DNA from: Pseudomonadota bacterium
GTDB taxonomy: Bacteria > Pseudomonadota > Gammaproteobacteria > Acidiferrobacterales > Acidiferrobacteraceae
Direction of reading: 5' to 3'
Length of the DNA stretch: 34,789 bases
Assembly (NCBI GenBank): GCA_021784755.1
Contig: JAJYHM010000030.1
Coordinates: 1-34,789 of the forward strand
Part shown: one piece after another, positions 1 through 7,545 of the stretch
Numbering within the stretch: position 1 is the stretch's first letter
Layout: every line of letters starts with the position of its first letter
The notes under the pieces: model-generated
What the model saw: only the letters and a program-made list of their open reading frames with translations
What the model was told of the DNA's origin: nothing
The model's database searches: none
Translations under genes and position numbers: made by a program

Positions 1-2
1 GT

Positions 3-1259
3 GACGGCATGGCTGGCGCCACGGCCGCTCTTCCTCAAGACAGCATGGTTCAGGCGATCAACCCCGCTGGCATTGCCTTCGTGGGGAGCCGTTTGGATCT
101 GGGTGTGGCCGGGTTCTGGCCGCATCGCGGCTATAGTGTGGCCGGTAATCCGAATATGACCGAGCCTAATGACCAAAGCCAGTCAACGAACCAAGACGGG
201 GACATGTATTTGGCCCCCGGCAATTACGGCAGCAGCACGAACTTCTATCTGATTCCGCACATCGGTTACGCGCAACGTCTGAGCCATAACAACTACGTCG
301 GTATCGCCATCTATGGCAACGGCGGTATGAGCACGAATTACCATGTGCCGGCGGCGAGCCCGACCACGGGTCCGGGCGGCCCCTATTATGGCGGGCAGAC
401 CGGTGTCAATTTGTCGCAGCTCTTCGTGCAGGTGACGTACTCGCGGAAATTTATGCGCCATGATGCGGTTGGTCTCAGTGTCATTGCGGCGCGCCAGACC
501 TTCAGCGCTGACGGGCTCCAGAGTTTCGCTTCGTATTCGACCAACGCCGGCTCTTTGAGCGGGCGGGGGGTGGCCACTTCAACCGGCGTGGGATTCAAAG
601 TTGGTGGCCAGTTTCGTCTCATGCCGGGTATCAATCTGGGTGTGGCCTACTCGCCACGCATGACCATGTCCAAGTTCGGCGCCTATTCGGGCTTGTTCGC
701 GGGCGGTGGGCGTTTTGATATCCCAGCGAATGGTGTCGTTGGTCTTGCCTTTAAGCCGACGTCCAGCCAAGTGCTCGCGTTCGACTTTCAGCGCATCTAC
801 TACAATGATGTCCCGGCGATTGCAAACGCTGGCCCAAGCAGCCCGGATCTCGGGGACTGTGGTGCTAGCGGCTGTAACTTCCAAGACAGCGATGCCCTGG
901 GCGCCGCGGGCGGGTGGGGCTTCGGTTGGCAGAACGTGAGCGTCTACAAGCTCGGCTATCAAATAGCCGTGAGTCACGCAGTGACGGCGCGCGTGGGCTT
1001 CGCGTATAACACTGAGCCCGTGCGCTCGTCTCAGGTGCTGTTCAATATTCTTGCCCCGGGCGTCATTCAGCGCCACGTCACGGCGGGCTTCACGGTCCGT
1101 ACGGCGCGCCATCAGGACTTTACGATGGCCGCGATGTATGGCCTGCCGCAGTCCGTGTCGGGCCCGAACCCGATGGCCACCGATACCGGTTATCCGCAGA
1201 CCATCAAGATCAGCCTGCACGAGTACCAGGTCGAGGCGAACTGGGGATGGAAGTTTTAA
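3..1259 (+). CDS. OmpP1/FadL-family outer-membrane channel, 5' end missing
   Basis: Outer-membrane beta-barrel of the FadL/OmpP1/TodX family, which moves long-chain fatty acids or other hydrophobic compounds across the outer membrane. Seen: the conserved N-terminal stretch GATAALPQDSMVQAINPAG with its NPAG motif, many alternating hydrophobic strands separated by Gly/Ser/Asn-rich loops, and a C-terminal phenylalanine (GWKF), the usual barrel-assembly signal. The frame is open from the first bases, and the family motif normally follows a signal peptide plus about 15 residues, so the ATG at 9 is probably internal and the true start lies upstream of the window. A strong hairpin terminator follows 36 nt after the stop, so this ends its transcription unit. 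The substrate cannot be told from sequence. Confidence 0.85.
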   Translation, partial: DGMAGATAALPQDSMVQAINPAGIAFVGSRLDLGVAGFWPHRGYSVAGNPNMTEPNDQSQSTNQDGDMYLAPGNYGSSTNFYLIPHIGYAQRLSHNNYVGIAIYGNGGMSTNYHVPAASPTTGPGGPYYGGQTGVNLSQLFVQVTYSRKFMRHDAVGLSVIAARQTFSADGLQSFASYSTNAGSLSGRGVATSTGVGFKVGGQFRLMPGINLGVAYSPRMTMSKFGAYSGLFAGGGRFDIPANGVVGLAFKPTSSQVLAFDFQRIYYNDVPAIANAGPSSPDLGDCGASGCNFQDSDALGAAGGWGFGWQNVSVYKLGYQIAVSHAVTARVGFAYNTEPVRSSQVLFNILAPGVIQRHVTAGFTVRTARHQDFTMAAMYGLPQSVSGPNPMATDTGYPQTIKISLHEYQVEANWGWKF

Positions 1260-1295
1260 TAATAAAAGCGCTTGTGATTCACATCGTGTGAACAT

Positions 1296-1319
1296 GGGGG
1301 GCCTCGGCCCCCCTTTTTT
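1296..1319 (+). terminator. Rho-independent terminator after the FadL-type gene
   Basis: GGGGGGCC (1296-1303) pairs perfectly with GGCCCCCC (1306-1313), leaving a two-base loop or, more realistically, a six-base loop closed by GGGGGG/CCCCCC. Six T residues follow directly (1314-1319). This is a textbook intrinsic terminator and separates the outer-membrane gene from the gene at 1348. Confidence 0.9.
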
Positions 1320-1347
1320 CTTGCGAAAGAAGAATAAGGGGTAATTT

Positions 1348-2256
1348 ATGGATAAAAGGCAGTGGTTGGGATGTTGCATGGCCGTGACTCTCGCGATCGG
1401 TACCGCGGCAGCCGCCCAGACGCGCTACAAGCCCTTTGTCCTGGGTCAGAAGGTTTCGGGTTCGGAGGCGATGACGAAAGTCGTTTCTGATACCCGGGCG
1501 GCCTTGGCGAAGAACGGTTTCGATGTCGTGGGGCAATATGTTCCGTTTCACAATACGACCATCGTGTGTGCCACCTATCCCGAGATGCTGAACGCCGCGG
1601 GCCAGGCCCGCCATGGCGGCTTCGGAGCGGTCGAGCGGATCTCGATCACGAAGGTGCACAGTACATGGCAGGTGTCCTATGTGAATCCGGACTACTTGGC
1701 GGTGGCTTATGGACTACACCCCTTGCCGAAGACCGACGCCGCCTTAAAGACTGCACTTGGCGCCATGAAAGTGTTCGGGTCGCGGCGGGGGCTTACGCGC
1801 GATGAGCTGAAGCCCGGGAACTACCACTACGCGCTCTTCATGCCCTATTTCAATAATGTGTATCGCCCGCGCCGGTTCCCCAATCATGCGGCGGCGTTGA
1901 CTACCATCCGCGCAAACCTCGCCCGGCATGTGGCCGGTACTTCGTTCGTATATGAGGTGAACGTACCGGGGACGCCGAAACCCACGACGGTCATTGGGTT
2001 TGGGATCAAGAGCGGCAAGGGCGGTGACCACCACATCCTGCACATCGTCGATGCTCACCGCTACCGCGGTTACGCCTATCTTCCCTATGAAATGATGGTG
2101 ACGGGGCGGCGGGTCATCGCTCTTCGTCCCCGCTATCGCATCGCGGTGAATTTCCCAGATACCTCCATGATGGGTTCGCACGGCTTTATGAACATCATGA
2201 GTGCGCCGGGCGCCATTCGTAAGGTGATACGGCAGGTCGTCGGCCGCCGGGGTTGA
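1348..2256 (+). CDS. Exported protein of unknown function, weak DUF302-like segment
   Basis: 302 residues. The first 23 residues form a typical Sec signal peptide (Lys/Arg, then a hydrophobic run, ending AAAAQ), so the mature protein is probably periplasmic. The start is supported by AAGGGG at 1336-1341. Residues about 40-80 (KVVSDTRAALAKNGFDVVGQ followed by a nucleotide-like or small-ligand fold pattern) weakly resemble DUF302 proteins, but the typical downstream Cys/Pro signature of that family is not clear. The rest contains His-rich and aromatic stretches (GGDHHILHIVDAHRYRGY) that I cannot assign. It lies between two terminator-like hairpins, so it is probably transcribed alone. The function is unknown. 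Confidence 0.75.
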   Translation: MDKRQWLGCCMAVTLAIGTAAAAQTRYKPFVLGQKVSGSEAMTKVVSDTRAALAKNGFDVVGQYVPFHNTTIVCATYPEMLNAAGQARHGGFGAVERISITKVHSTWQVSYVNPDYLAVAYGLHPLPKTDAALKTALGAMKVFGSRRGLTRDELKPGNYHYALFMPYFNNVYRPRRFPNHAAALTTIRANLARHVAGTSFVYEVNVPGTPKPTTVIGFGIKSGKGGDHHILHIVDAHRYRGYAYLPYEMMVTGRRVIALRPRYRIAVNFPDTSMMGSHGFMNIMSAPGAIRKVIRQVVGRRG

Positions 2257-2262
2257 TGGCCA

Positions 2263-2292
2263 AAAGCGGCGGGCGAATCGGCCTGCCGCTTT
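2263..2292. terminator. Possible bidirectional hairpin terminator
   Basis: AAAGCGGC (2263-2270) is perfectly complementary to GCCGCTTT (2285-2292), with partial further pairing GG/CC inside a 14-nt interval. It starts 7 nt after the stop of the exported-protein gene. The U-tract is short (TTT), so termination strength is uncertain. Confidence 0.45.
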
Positions 2293-2341
2293 CCCTGTCC
2301 CGGGGTCAGGCTTAGAATGGACGCTTTGGCGGGGAGCCGGC

Positions 2342-2743
2342 ATGAAGTCCATCAAGGTCACCGACGTAGGGCAGATCAAAAACGAACTGAACAAGTACCG
2401 CAGGGGCCGCAAACTCGAGATCCGCCAGTTCAATCAGGCCGCGCGCCTCGCCTGGCTTGGCAAGGTTACCATGATGCCCCTGGATCCTGAGGATCCCGAG
2501 GTGCAATCCTTCCTGATGTACATCGATTATCCAGATGGTTTGAGCGCGCGACTCCTGAACATCGATGACGATCTGGTCGGCCGCATCTTTATTCTGGATG
2601 GCGAGCAGGCGGGCTATATGGCCGAGATCGTGGAGCAGGGGGTGCGCGAACGCGCGGCGCTCTACGAGGATTTGGACCGGCGCGACTTTTATTTCGGGAA
2701 GTTTTACCGGCCTGGCGCGGACGAGGAAGAGGTGGGCGGTTAG
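2342..2743 (+). CDS. Unknown cytosolic protein (133 aa)
   Basis: Soluble, mixed alpha/beta composition, with no signal peptide or membrane segment. GGGGAG at 2331-2336 gives a good ribosome binding site for the ATG at 2342. The N-terminal half is basic (NKYRRGRKLEIRQFNQAARLA) and the C-terminal half acidic (ending ADEEEVGG). I recognise no domain. It is followed after 3 nt by the gene at 2747, so the two are very probably co-transcribed and may act together. Confidence 0.75.
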   Translation: MKSIKVTDVGQIKNELNKYRRGRKLEIRQFNQAARLAWLGKVTMMPLDPEDPEVQSFLMYIDYPDGLSARLLNIDDDLVGRIFILDGEQAGYMAEIVEQGVRERAALYEDLDRRDFYFGKFYRPGADEEEVGG

Positions 2744-2746
2744 CGC

Positions 2747-3130
2747 ATGACGGCCCCAACGATCGCCGCGCGCCTCAAGCGTCGTTTTTTGGTCATGACA
2801 GCCGACGTGGCCCTGCGCGAGACGCTACGCGCCCTGGTGCCGTCGGACTGGGAGATGGTGGCGATCACATCTCTGGATGAGGCCGGCGACTGGAACGAGA
2901 TCTTGCTCTATCGCTTTCTGCTCCTGGATCTCGATGAGGTCGAGGCCTTCGACCCCATCGATGTGATCAGGACGCTGCGCATGGAGTATCTTCTGCAGAT
3001 CGCGGTCCTGTGTTTCGGCGGAGACACCGACATCCAAGACGAGATGCGTATGTCGCGCGCCGACCGCTTCTATGGGCGCGAGCAGATCGTGACCGTCCTG
3101 CCGCAGTTTCTAGCGCAATACGCCTGGTAG
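2747..3130 (+). CDS. Unknown protein, possibly a degenerate receiver-like domain
   Basis: 127 residues. The order of hydrophobic strands looks like a response-regulator receiver fold: FLVMTADVALRETL, then FLLLDLDEVEAF where a phospho-acceptor Asp would be, then IAVLCFGGD, then a final helix. The conserved Lys after strand 5 and the acidic pair near the N-terminus are not evident, so if it is receiver-like it is a pseudo-receiver. This is inference from strand pattern only. It starts 3 nt after the preceding unknown gene (two-gene operon) and its stop lies 1 nt from the stop of the convergent minus-strand gene at 3132. Confidence 0.7.
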   Translation: MTAPTIAARLKRRFLVMTADVALRETLRALVPSDWEMVAITSLDEAGDWNEILLYRFLLLDLDEVEAFDPIDVIRTLRMEYLLQIAVLCFGGDTDIQDEMRMSRADRFYGREQIVTVLPQFLAQYAW

Positions 3131-3131
3131 T

Positions 3132-3458
3132 TCAGCCGACCCAGGCGTGCTCCATGACGTCGAGCCGCAGATCCTGACGGAAGGTCTCGCCACCTTGTTC
3201 GATGAGCAAGGTCGCGACGCGGCTGCCCGCGGTGTCGAAGGCAAACTCGCAGGTGAAGGTATTGGGCAAGGTGATCTGCTGATCACAGCGCGCCTGATTC
3301 TCGCCGTCGACTACGACTTGCGCGCGGGCGCGCCCTTCGCCCTCGAGCAGGGCCTGGATACGAAAGGGCTTTTTGGGGACGCGACGGTAGACCTGAGGGT
3401 CGCGGTTGGTGTTGTAGATGAGATTATTCAGACGCACGAGTTTCACAAGCTTTTTCAT
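3132..3458 (-). CDS. Unknown small protein, beta-rich
   Basis: 108 residues starting MKKLVKLVRLNNL. A strong GGGAGG ribosome binding site lies just upstream on the minus strand (about 3466-3471), which fixes the start. The sequence is strand-rich with repeated short hydrophobic stretches (ARAQVVVDGENQ, TCEFAFDTAGSRVATLLIEQ), suggesting an Ig-like or similar beta-sandwich. No signal peptide is seen. It converges on the gene ending at 3130 with one base between stops and diverges from the operon starting at 3544. The function is unknown. Confidence 0.65.
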   Translation of the reverse strand: MKKLVKLVRLNNLIYNTNRDPQVYRRVPKKPFRIQALLEGEGRARAQVVVDGENQARCDQQITLPNTFTCEFAFDTAGSRVATLLIEQGGETFRQDLRLDVMEHAWVG

Positions 3459-3491
3459 GGGCCTCCCGGACGCCGCCCGCGATTGGGCAGT

Positions 3492-3499
3492 GTGATAAT
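3492..3499 (+). promoter_or_regulatory. Candidate extended -10 for the 3544 operon
   Basis: The 85-nt divergent intergenic region contains an AT-rich island in an otherwise GC-rich sequence. On the plus strand TG at 3492... followed by GATAAT (3494-3499) resembles an extended -10 element; the overlapping minus-strand sequence TATTAT could serve the divergent gene at 3458. No convincing -35 box is visible for either direction. Confidence 0.3.
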
Positions 3500-3543
3500 A
3501 TTAGCGAATTCTACGTAATACGAGGCGGGAGGTCTAGCGCATC

Positions 3544-3957
3544 ATGGGGGCGTCAGGGCTTGAGGCGGTGATGCGCGACGTGGATCGCGAGATCCACGTC
3601 CTGGAAGACGGGCTGCGCGAGGGGAAGCTCACCTTGGCCCCGACCGTGGACAGCGCCCTGCGCTTGGTCAATCGCCTGATGTTGGCGTTTGCGCGGGCCG
3701 CGGATCGGGCGATCCCGGGACTAGGGGAGGATTCGGATCCCCTTGAGGTCTTCAAGGCCTTCGTGAAGGGGGACCCCTCCCTGAACGCCGTGCGCGACAA
3801 TGTGCGGGAGCTCGTGTATTACCGGAATTGCCTCGATGCCTTGCGCGAAGATGCCTTGCCGGCCCATCCCGTGGCGATGGCGGTGCGGACGGTGCGGCAC
3901 ACCTACCTCTATATGCGCACGCGTGCGATCAAAGAATACGGACTGCAAGAGAAATGA
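3544..3957 (+). CDS. Unknown helical protein, first gene of the deacetylase operon
   Basis: 137 residues, predicted largely alpha-helical and soluble, with an N-terminal heptad-like stretch (VDREIHVLEDGLREGKLTL) and a basic Arg-rich C-terminus. GGGAGG at 3527-3532 precedes the ATG by 11 nt. Its stop overlaps the start of the deacetylase gene as ATGA, so translation is coupled and the products are probably needed together. I do not recognise the family. Confidence 0.7.
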   Translation: MGASGLEAVMRDVDREIHVLEDGLREGKLTLAPTVDSALRLVNRLMLAFARAADRAIPGLGEDSDPLEVFKAFVKGDPSLNAVRDNVRELVYYRNCLDALREDALPAHPVAMAVRTVRHTYLYMRTRAIKEYGLQEK

Positions 3958-5135
3958 TCGAGGCGGCAGCGGGGTCGGGAGTGGCGCGCCGGGCCGTTTT
4001 CATTGCGGGCCCGCACTATCGGCGGCCAAGCTACGGAAGTAATCATCCGCTTGCCATTCCGCGCGTCTCGCTCACCTTCGACCTGATCGAGGCCTACGAG
4101 GCGCTCACCCCTGAGGAGTATATACGGTCGCGCCCGGCGAGCGTCGCCGAGTTGACCCGCTTTCATACCCGTGACTATGTGAATGCGCTGAAGCGCACCG
4201 AGGCCTTTGGGCGCGTGCGCGCGGCGGATCGGGCGCGCCATGAGATCGGTACCCTAGAAAACCCCTATTTTCCGGGGATTTACTACACGCCGGCACTTGC
4301 CACCGGGGGCAGTCTGCAGGCGGCCGACGCGGTCCTCTCCGGGTCTCATGCCTTCAGCCCCGCAGGCGGGATGCATCACGCCGTCCCCGACGCGGCGCGC
4401 GGGTTCTGTTACTTCAATGACGTCGTTCTCGCCATCATGCGGTTGCGCGATGCGGGTCTGCGGGTCTTGTATCTCGACATCGACGCCCATCACGGCGATG
4501 GGGTCGAGCAGGCGTTTTGGGATGACGTAGGAGTCTTTACCTTGTCGCTCCACATGGACACCGCCTACGCTTATCCGTTCAAGGGCGGCCGCCTGCAGGA
4601 TCAGGGAGGGCCTAAGGCCCTCGGATGCGCCCTCAATGTGCCCTTGCCGCGCGAGACCTCTGACCGGGAATATCGAGAGGTCTTCGATCACGTATGGCAA
4701 CCGGTGGCCGAGCGTTTCCGTCCAGATGCGGTCGTTTTGCAGACCGGGACCGATGCCTTGTTCGGGGATCCCCTGGGCCGGTTTCGGCTCTCCACCGCAG
4801 GCTTCCTCTCCATCGTCGAGCAGGTCATGGCCGTTGGGGTCCCGGTGCTTGCCACGGGCGGTGGCGGATACCATCCGCTGCTCTTGGCGCGGGCCTGGGC
4901 CGGCGTGTGGGGGCTGCTCTCGGGGCGCACGCTGCCTGTGGCACTGCCGGAGGCTGCAAGCCGTGCCCTGCGCGCGGTCGGTTGGGACGAGGATGAGGAC
5001 GAGCCTTACTATGAGGATCTGTTCCGAGACCGCCTGGAATACGGCGAGGAGCGGCCGGTACGCCCTGTGATCCGCGAACTCGTGGCTATGCTGTCGGGTC
5101 ATGCGGCCCTGAAGAGGCGTCTGTGGGCCTCTTAG
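3954..5135 (+). CDS. Histone deacetylase/AcuC-family zinc amidohydrolase
   Basis: Class I/II HDAC-fold enzyme removing acyl groups from lysine or small acylated amines; bacterial members are annotated as AcuC, HDAH or acetylpolyamine amidohydrolase. All hallmark residues are present (numbered from ATG 3954): catalytic His pair H141-H142 (GGMHHA), zinc ligands D177 and H179 in DIDAHHGDGV, D267 in GTDALFGDPLG, and the transition-state Tyr Y306 in GGGGYH. Its 393-residue length fits AcuC-like proteins. ATG 3954 is chosen because it forms an ATGA overlap with the preceding gene and the family N-terminus (FIAGPHYRRPSYG) follows; an in-frame ATG at 3828 would add residues unlike the family. The 3' end overlaps the AKR-like gene by 13 nt. 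The substrate is unknown. Confidence 0.88.
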   Translation: MIEAAAGSGVARRAVFIAGPHYRRPSYGSNHPLAIPRVSLTFDLIEAYEALTPEEYIRSRPASVAELTRFHTRDYVNALKRTEAFGRVRAADRARHEIGTLENPYFPGIYYTPALATGGSLQAADAVLSGSHAFSPAGGMHHAVPDAARGFCYFNDVVLAIMRLRDAGLRVLYLDIDAHHGDGVEQAFWDDVGVFTLSLHMDTAYAYPFKGGRLQDQGGPKALGCALNVPLPRETSDREYREVFDHVWQPVAERFRPDAVVLQTGTDALFGDPLGRFRLSTAGFLSIVEQVMAVGVPVLATGGGGYHPLLLARAWAGVWGLLSGRTLPVALPEAASRALRAVGWDEDEDEPYYEDLFRDRLEYGEERPVRPVIRELVAMLSGHAALKRRLWAS

Positions 5136-6286
5136 GTGCAGGCCCGGCCGGGCCGATCCCGGGGGTGGCGACGCGCGAGGCGACGCTCGCCTACAGCCGT
5201 AGCCGCGGGGGTGCCTTCGATCCCGGTCACTACAGCGATTTCCAGGGGCGGATCAAGTTAAGCGCCATAGGCCTGGGCACCTTCCCGGGATTGGCTGATG
5301 ACGACACGGACCGGGCGATCGCCGATATCGTCCATAAGGGGCTCACCAGCGGCCTGAATGTGGTCGATACCGCGGCCCATTACCGTTATGGGCGCTCGTT
5401 GCGTGCCGTAGGCGTCGGCCTGCGCCGGGCCCTGGACGAAGGCGTGGATCGCAGGGCCCTGTGGCTCATGTCCAAGGGCGGCTTCGTCACCTTTCCGGGG
5501 ACGCCTCTTGCCGATCCCGCCGCCTATATCGAGACCGAGATCATCGCCAAAGGGCTCGGTCGCCCCGAGGACTGTGCGGGCACGCAGGTTTTGAGCCCAG
5601 CGCACATCCGTGCCCAGATCGATCAGAGTCGCGCGGCGCTGGGGGTCGAGACGCTGGATGCCTTCCTTATCGATCAGCCCGAGGTGCAAATCCCGGTGGC
5701 GGGCAAGGCCGCGCTGATCGATAAGCTCGGCACCGTGTTCGTGGCGCTCGAGGAGGCCGTGCGCGCAGGGGCGATTGCCTATTACGGGGTTTCGAGCTTC
5801 CAGGCCTTCCGGGTGGCGACCGATGACGCTTTGTTCCTGTCGCTTGCCTCGCTCGTGGCGCTCGCCCAAAAGGCGGCCAAGGCCGTGGGCGGCGCGGAGG
5901 GGGACCATCACTTCGCCTTGATCGAATTGCCGTTCAATGCTGTGATGCCGGAGGGTTTCTCGCGTTTCAATCAGATCACGGGGGACGGGGGTGAGGCCTC
6001 GACTTTACAGGCGGCGCTTGCGCTCAAACTCTATACCGTGGCAAGTCACGGTCTTTTCAAGGGGCATCTTGCCAAACAGCCAATCGACACCCTCGTGCAG
6101 GCGATGCCGAGGCTTGCCAACGACGCCCAGCGCGCCTTGCAGTTCAATCGCTCGACCCCGGGTCTTGGCACGACGCTCGTGGGTCTCAGCACGCCCGCCC
6201 ACCTGGATGACGTGCTCGCGGTCGCGCGCACGCCGGTCTTGAGCCACTCCGCCTATATGGCGCTCTATCGCCGTGCCGAGAATTGA
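5123..6286 (+). CDS. Aldo/keto-reductase-like protein with altered active site
   Basis: TIM-barrel protein of the AKR superfamily, which normally reduces aldehydes or ketones with NAD(P)H. Seen: IKLSAIGLGTFPG near residue 45, VVDTAAHYRYG (D82 and Tyr 87/89), MSKGGF (K118), and the late ALQFNRSTPGLGTTLVGLSTPAHLDD region matching the cofactor-binding end of the barrel. The position where AKRs carry the catalytic His (usually LHNPE or IHWP) reads FLIDQPEVQ, so His is replaced by Asp184/Gln185. The GTG start at 5123 has AGAGG five bases upstream and overlaps the deacetylase stop; GTG 5165 is an alternative. Co-translation with the deacetylase suggests a shared pathway, of unknown nature. Confidence 0.8.
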   Translation: MGLLGAGPAGPIPGVATREATLAYSRSRGGAFDPGHYSDFQGRIKLSAIGLGTFPGLADDDTDRAIADIVHKGLTSGLNVVDTAAHYRYGRSLRAVGVGLRRALDEGVDRRALWLMSKGGFVTFPGTPLADPAAYIETEIIAKGLGRPEDCAGTQVLSPAHIRAQIDQSRAALGVETLDAFLIDQPEVQIPVAGKAALIDKLGTVFVALEEAVRAGAIAYYGVSSFQAFRVATDDALFLSLASLVALAQKAAKAVGGAEGDHHFALIELPFNAVMPEGFSRFNQITGDGGEASTLQAALALKLYTVASHGLFKGHLAKQPIDTLVQAMPRLANDAQRALQFNRSTPGLGTTLVGLSTPAHLDDVLAVARTPVLSHSAYMALYRRAEN

Positions 6287-6439
6287 CGGGTTGGGGTACG
6301 CATCGATGCCGGATGTCGGCTGCGATTGCCTAATCAGGCGCGCATGATCGTGTTGCCGTAGCCTGTAACAGGCGGCAGGATGTTCGTCTAAGGGCTATGG
6401 TTTCCACAATGGCGTCTGGGTCATAGGGAGAAAGGAGAA

Positions 6440-6901
6440 ATGTCTCAGCTAACTCTGAAAGGCAGCTGCTTATGCGGTGCCGTGAAATACGAGGTGACGG
6501 GTGATCCGCAGCGTTTCTATCACTGTCATTGTTCGCGATGCAGGAAGTCTTCGGGAACGGGACATGCCACCAATATACTGATGACAAAGGCAACGCTTGC
6601 GTTCTCTCATGGCGAACCACGGCTTAAACGCTTCAAGTTGCCGGGTGCTGAGCGGTTTTCCCGGCAATTCTGCACGGAATGTGGCAGCCCACTCGCGCGC
6701 GTTGTCCCCGAATTGAACGCCGTCGTGATCCCCGCGGGCTCGTTGGACGACCATGTCCCTATCAAACCTCAAGGGCGCATATACTGGGACTCGCGTACGG
6801 ATTGGACGTGCGACGGTGATACGCTACCGCGGTTCCCTGAAGGCCCTTCCGGCCTGCTTCCCGCGATCGTTCAAGGGCCGGCGGGGGGCGATCGGAGCTG
6901 A
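6440..6901 (+). CDS. GFA/CENP-V family zinc protein
   Basis: Member of the family once called glutathione-dependent formaldehyde-activating enzyme; most members are zinc-binding proteins of unproven activity. The zinc-ligand pattern is complete: CLCG (residues 10-13), CHCSRC (29-34) and CTECG near residue 78. The family phrase GSCLCGAVKYEV begins at residue 8 and IPAGSLDD follows the last zinc motif. Two purine-rich sites (AGGGAG 6425-6430 and AAAGGAG 6431-6437) precede the ATG; the first has the better spacing. It stands alone between non-coding stretches of about 150 nt on each side, so its role cannot be read from neighbours. Confidence 0.88.
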   Translation: MSQLTLKGSCLCGAVKYEVTGDPQRFYHCHCSRCRKSSGTGHATNILMTKATLAFSHGEPRLKRFKLPGAERFSRQFCTECGSPLARVVPELNAVVIPAGSLDDHVPIKPQGRIYWDSRTDWTCDGDTLPRFPEGPSGLLPAIVQGPAGGDRS

Positions 6902-6952
6902 TCATTCGCCGGACTGACCGAGGAGTGCACCACTACCTTTTCCGGGAACGCG

Positions 6953-6988
6953 TATTAGCGACGGCGGCGAGAGTCGATTACGCTAATA
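6953..6988. repeat. 8-bp inverted repeat with 20-nt spacer
   Basis: TATTAGCG (6953-6960) and CGCTAATA (6981-6988) are perfect reverse complements. They lie in the non-coding stretch between the GFA gene and the minus-strand DUF2283 gene. The repeat could be an operator or an old element end; nothing else identifies it. Confidence 0.4.
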
Positions 6989-7069
6989 GCGGCGGGAATT
7001 GGGGCGGCAGAACGGCTTGATCACATGCACGGGAGGCCGGCATGGTGAGCGAGGCGAAAGAAAGATGAG

Positions 7070-7267
7070 CTATGCTGCAATATGGATGTTGCGAAGAGTG
7101 TCCACGCCGCCCTTCTTGGAGGCGTCCAAGATCTCGATACCCACTAAATTCCCGTTATTGTCATAGTCCAGAATTACTCCGGACGCGATCTCTTCGCTTT
7201 CCTCAACTGGCGTTGCTGCAAGCTCGATGTATAATGCATCCGATTCCCTGTCAACGCGTACTAGCAC
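7070..7267 (-). CDS. DUF2283 family protein (putative antitoxin-like partner)
   Basis: 65 residues matching DUF2283: MLVRVDRESDALYIEL at the start, the acidic EESEEIASGVILDYD, then the hallmark GNLVGIEILDASK. The start is GTG at 7267, with GGAGG six bases upstream, and it overlaps the stop codon of the upstream DUF4258 frame by 7 nt (GTGCTAG). DUF4258-DUF2283 gene pairs are common in bacteria and are thought to behave like toxin-antitoxin modules, but their biochemical roles are not established to my knowledge. The ORF itself is intact; its partner is interrupted. Confidence 0.85.
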   Translation of the reverse strand: MLVRVDRESDALYIELAATPVEESEEIASGVILDYDNNGNLVGIEILDASKKGGVDTLRNIHIAA

Positions 7268-7512
7268 GGGTACCTCCGATCAAAATAGGCCGTTATAACT
7301 CGATAAGGGTCACCGTCCGGTGTGATAACGCGGAGCATTCTGCCTCGGTCTTTGTGACACTTGAAAAACGAGCTCTTTCCGTCATGTGTCTCCGTTCGAT
7401 CCGGCGCCACTATCGCGTCGGCGATCCATTCCCGCTTAAGCCCTCGCCGTTGGAGCTATGGTAGGGCGGCGTGCGCGGTTAAAATGACGGCCACCGTTTT
7501 CACCTTTGACAT
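7261..7512 (-). pseudogene. DUF4258 family protein interrupted by an in-frame amber stop
   Basis: On the minus strand ATG 7512 opens MSKVKTVAVILTAHAALP, then TAG at 7458-7456, then the same frame continues LQRRGLKREWIADAIVAP and RMLRVITPDGDPYRVITAYFDRR to a TAG at 7263-7261. The pieces on both sides match one DUF4258 domain (N-terminal T.HA motif, RRGL helix, V.P, then paired strands ending in IITVY/VITAYFDRR). The single nonsense codon sits between motifs 1 and 2. Codons after it have no extra stop and preserve the family pattern, so the break is recent, a sequencing error, or read through. It overlaps the DUF2283 start (operon). No good internal start follows the stop. Confidence 0.7.
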
Positions 7513-7513
7513 A

Positions 7514-7545
7514 GTATATACCGTTCCGTGTATATACCGTTCCGT
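7514..7545. repeat. Perfect tandem duplication of a 16-bp unit at the DUF4258 promoter
   Basis: GTATATACCGTTCCGT occurs at 7514-7529 and again, with no gap, at 7530-7545. Each unit contains the 8-bp palindrome GTATATAC. The array ends two bases from the DUF4258 start codon (minus strand). Read on the minus strand each unit ends in TATATAC, so the distal one could be a -10 box giving a very short leader. Position and form suggest an operator-promoter for the DUF4258-DUF2283 pair. Confidence 0.6.

Noticed and set aside
579-1379. 266-codon minus-strand frame opposite the FadL-type gene
   Set aside because: Runs across the terminator and opposite a well-supported gene; typical GC-rich shadow.
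6355-6376. GCCTG-TAA-CAGGC stem-loop between the AKR-like and GFA genes
   Set aside because: Only five base pairs and no T-tract; too weak to call a terminator.
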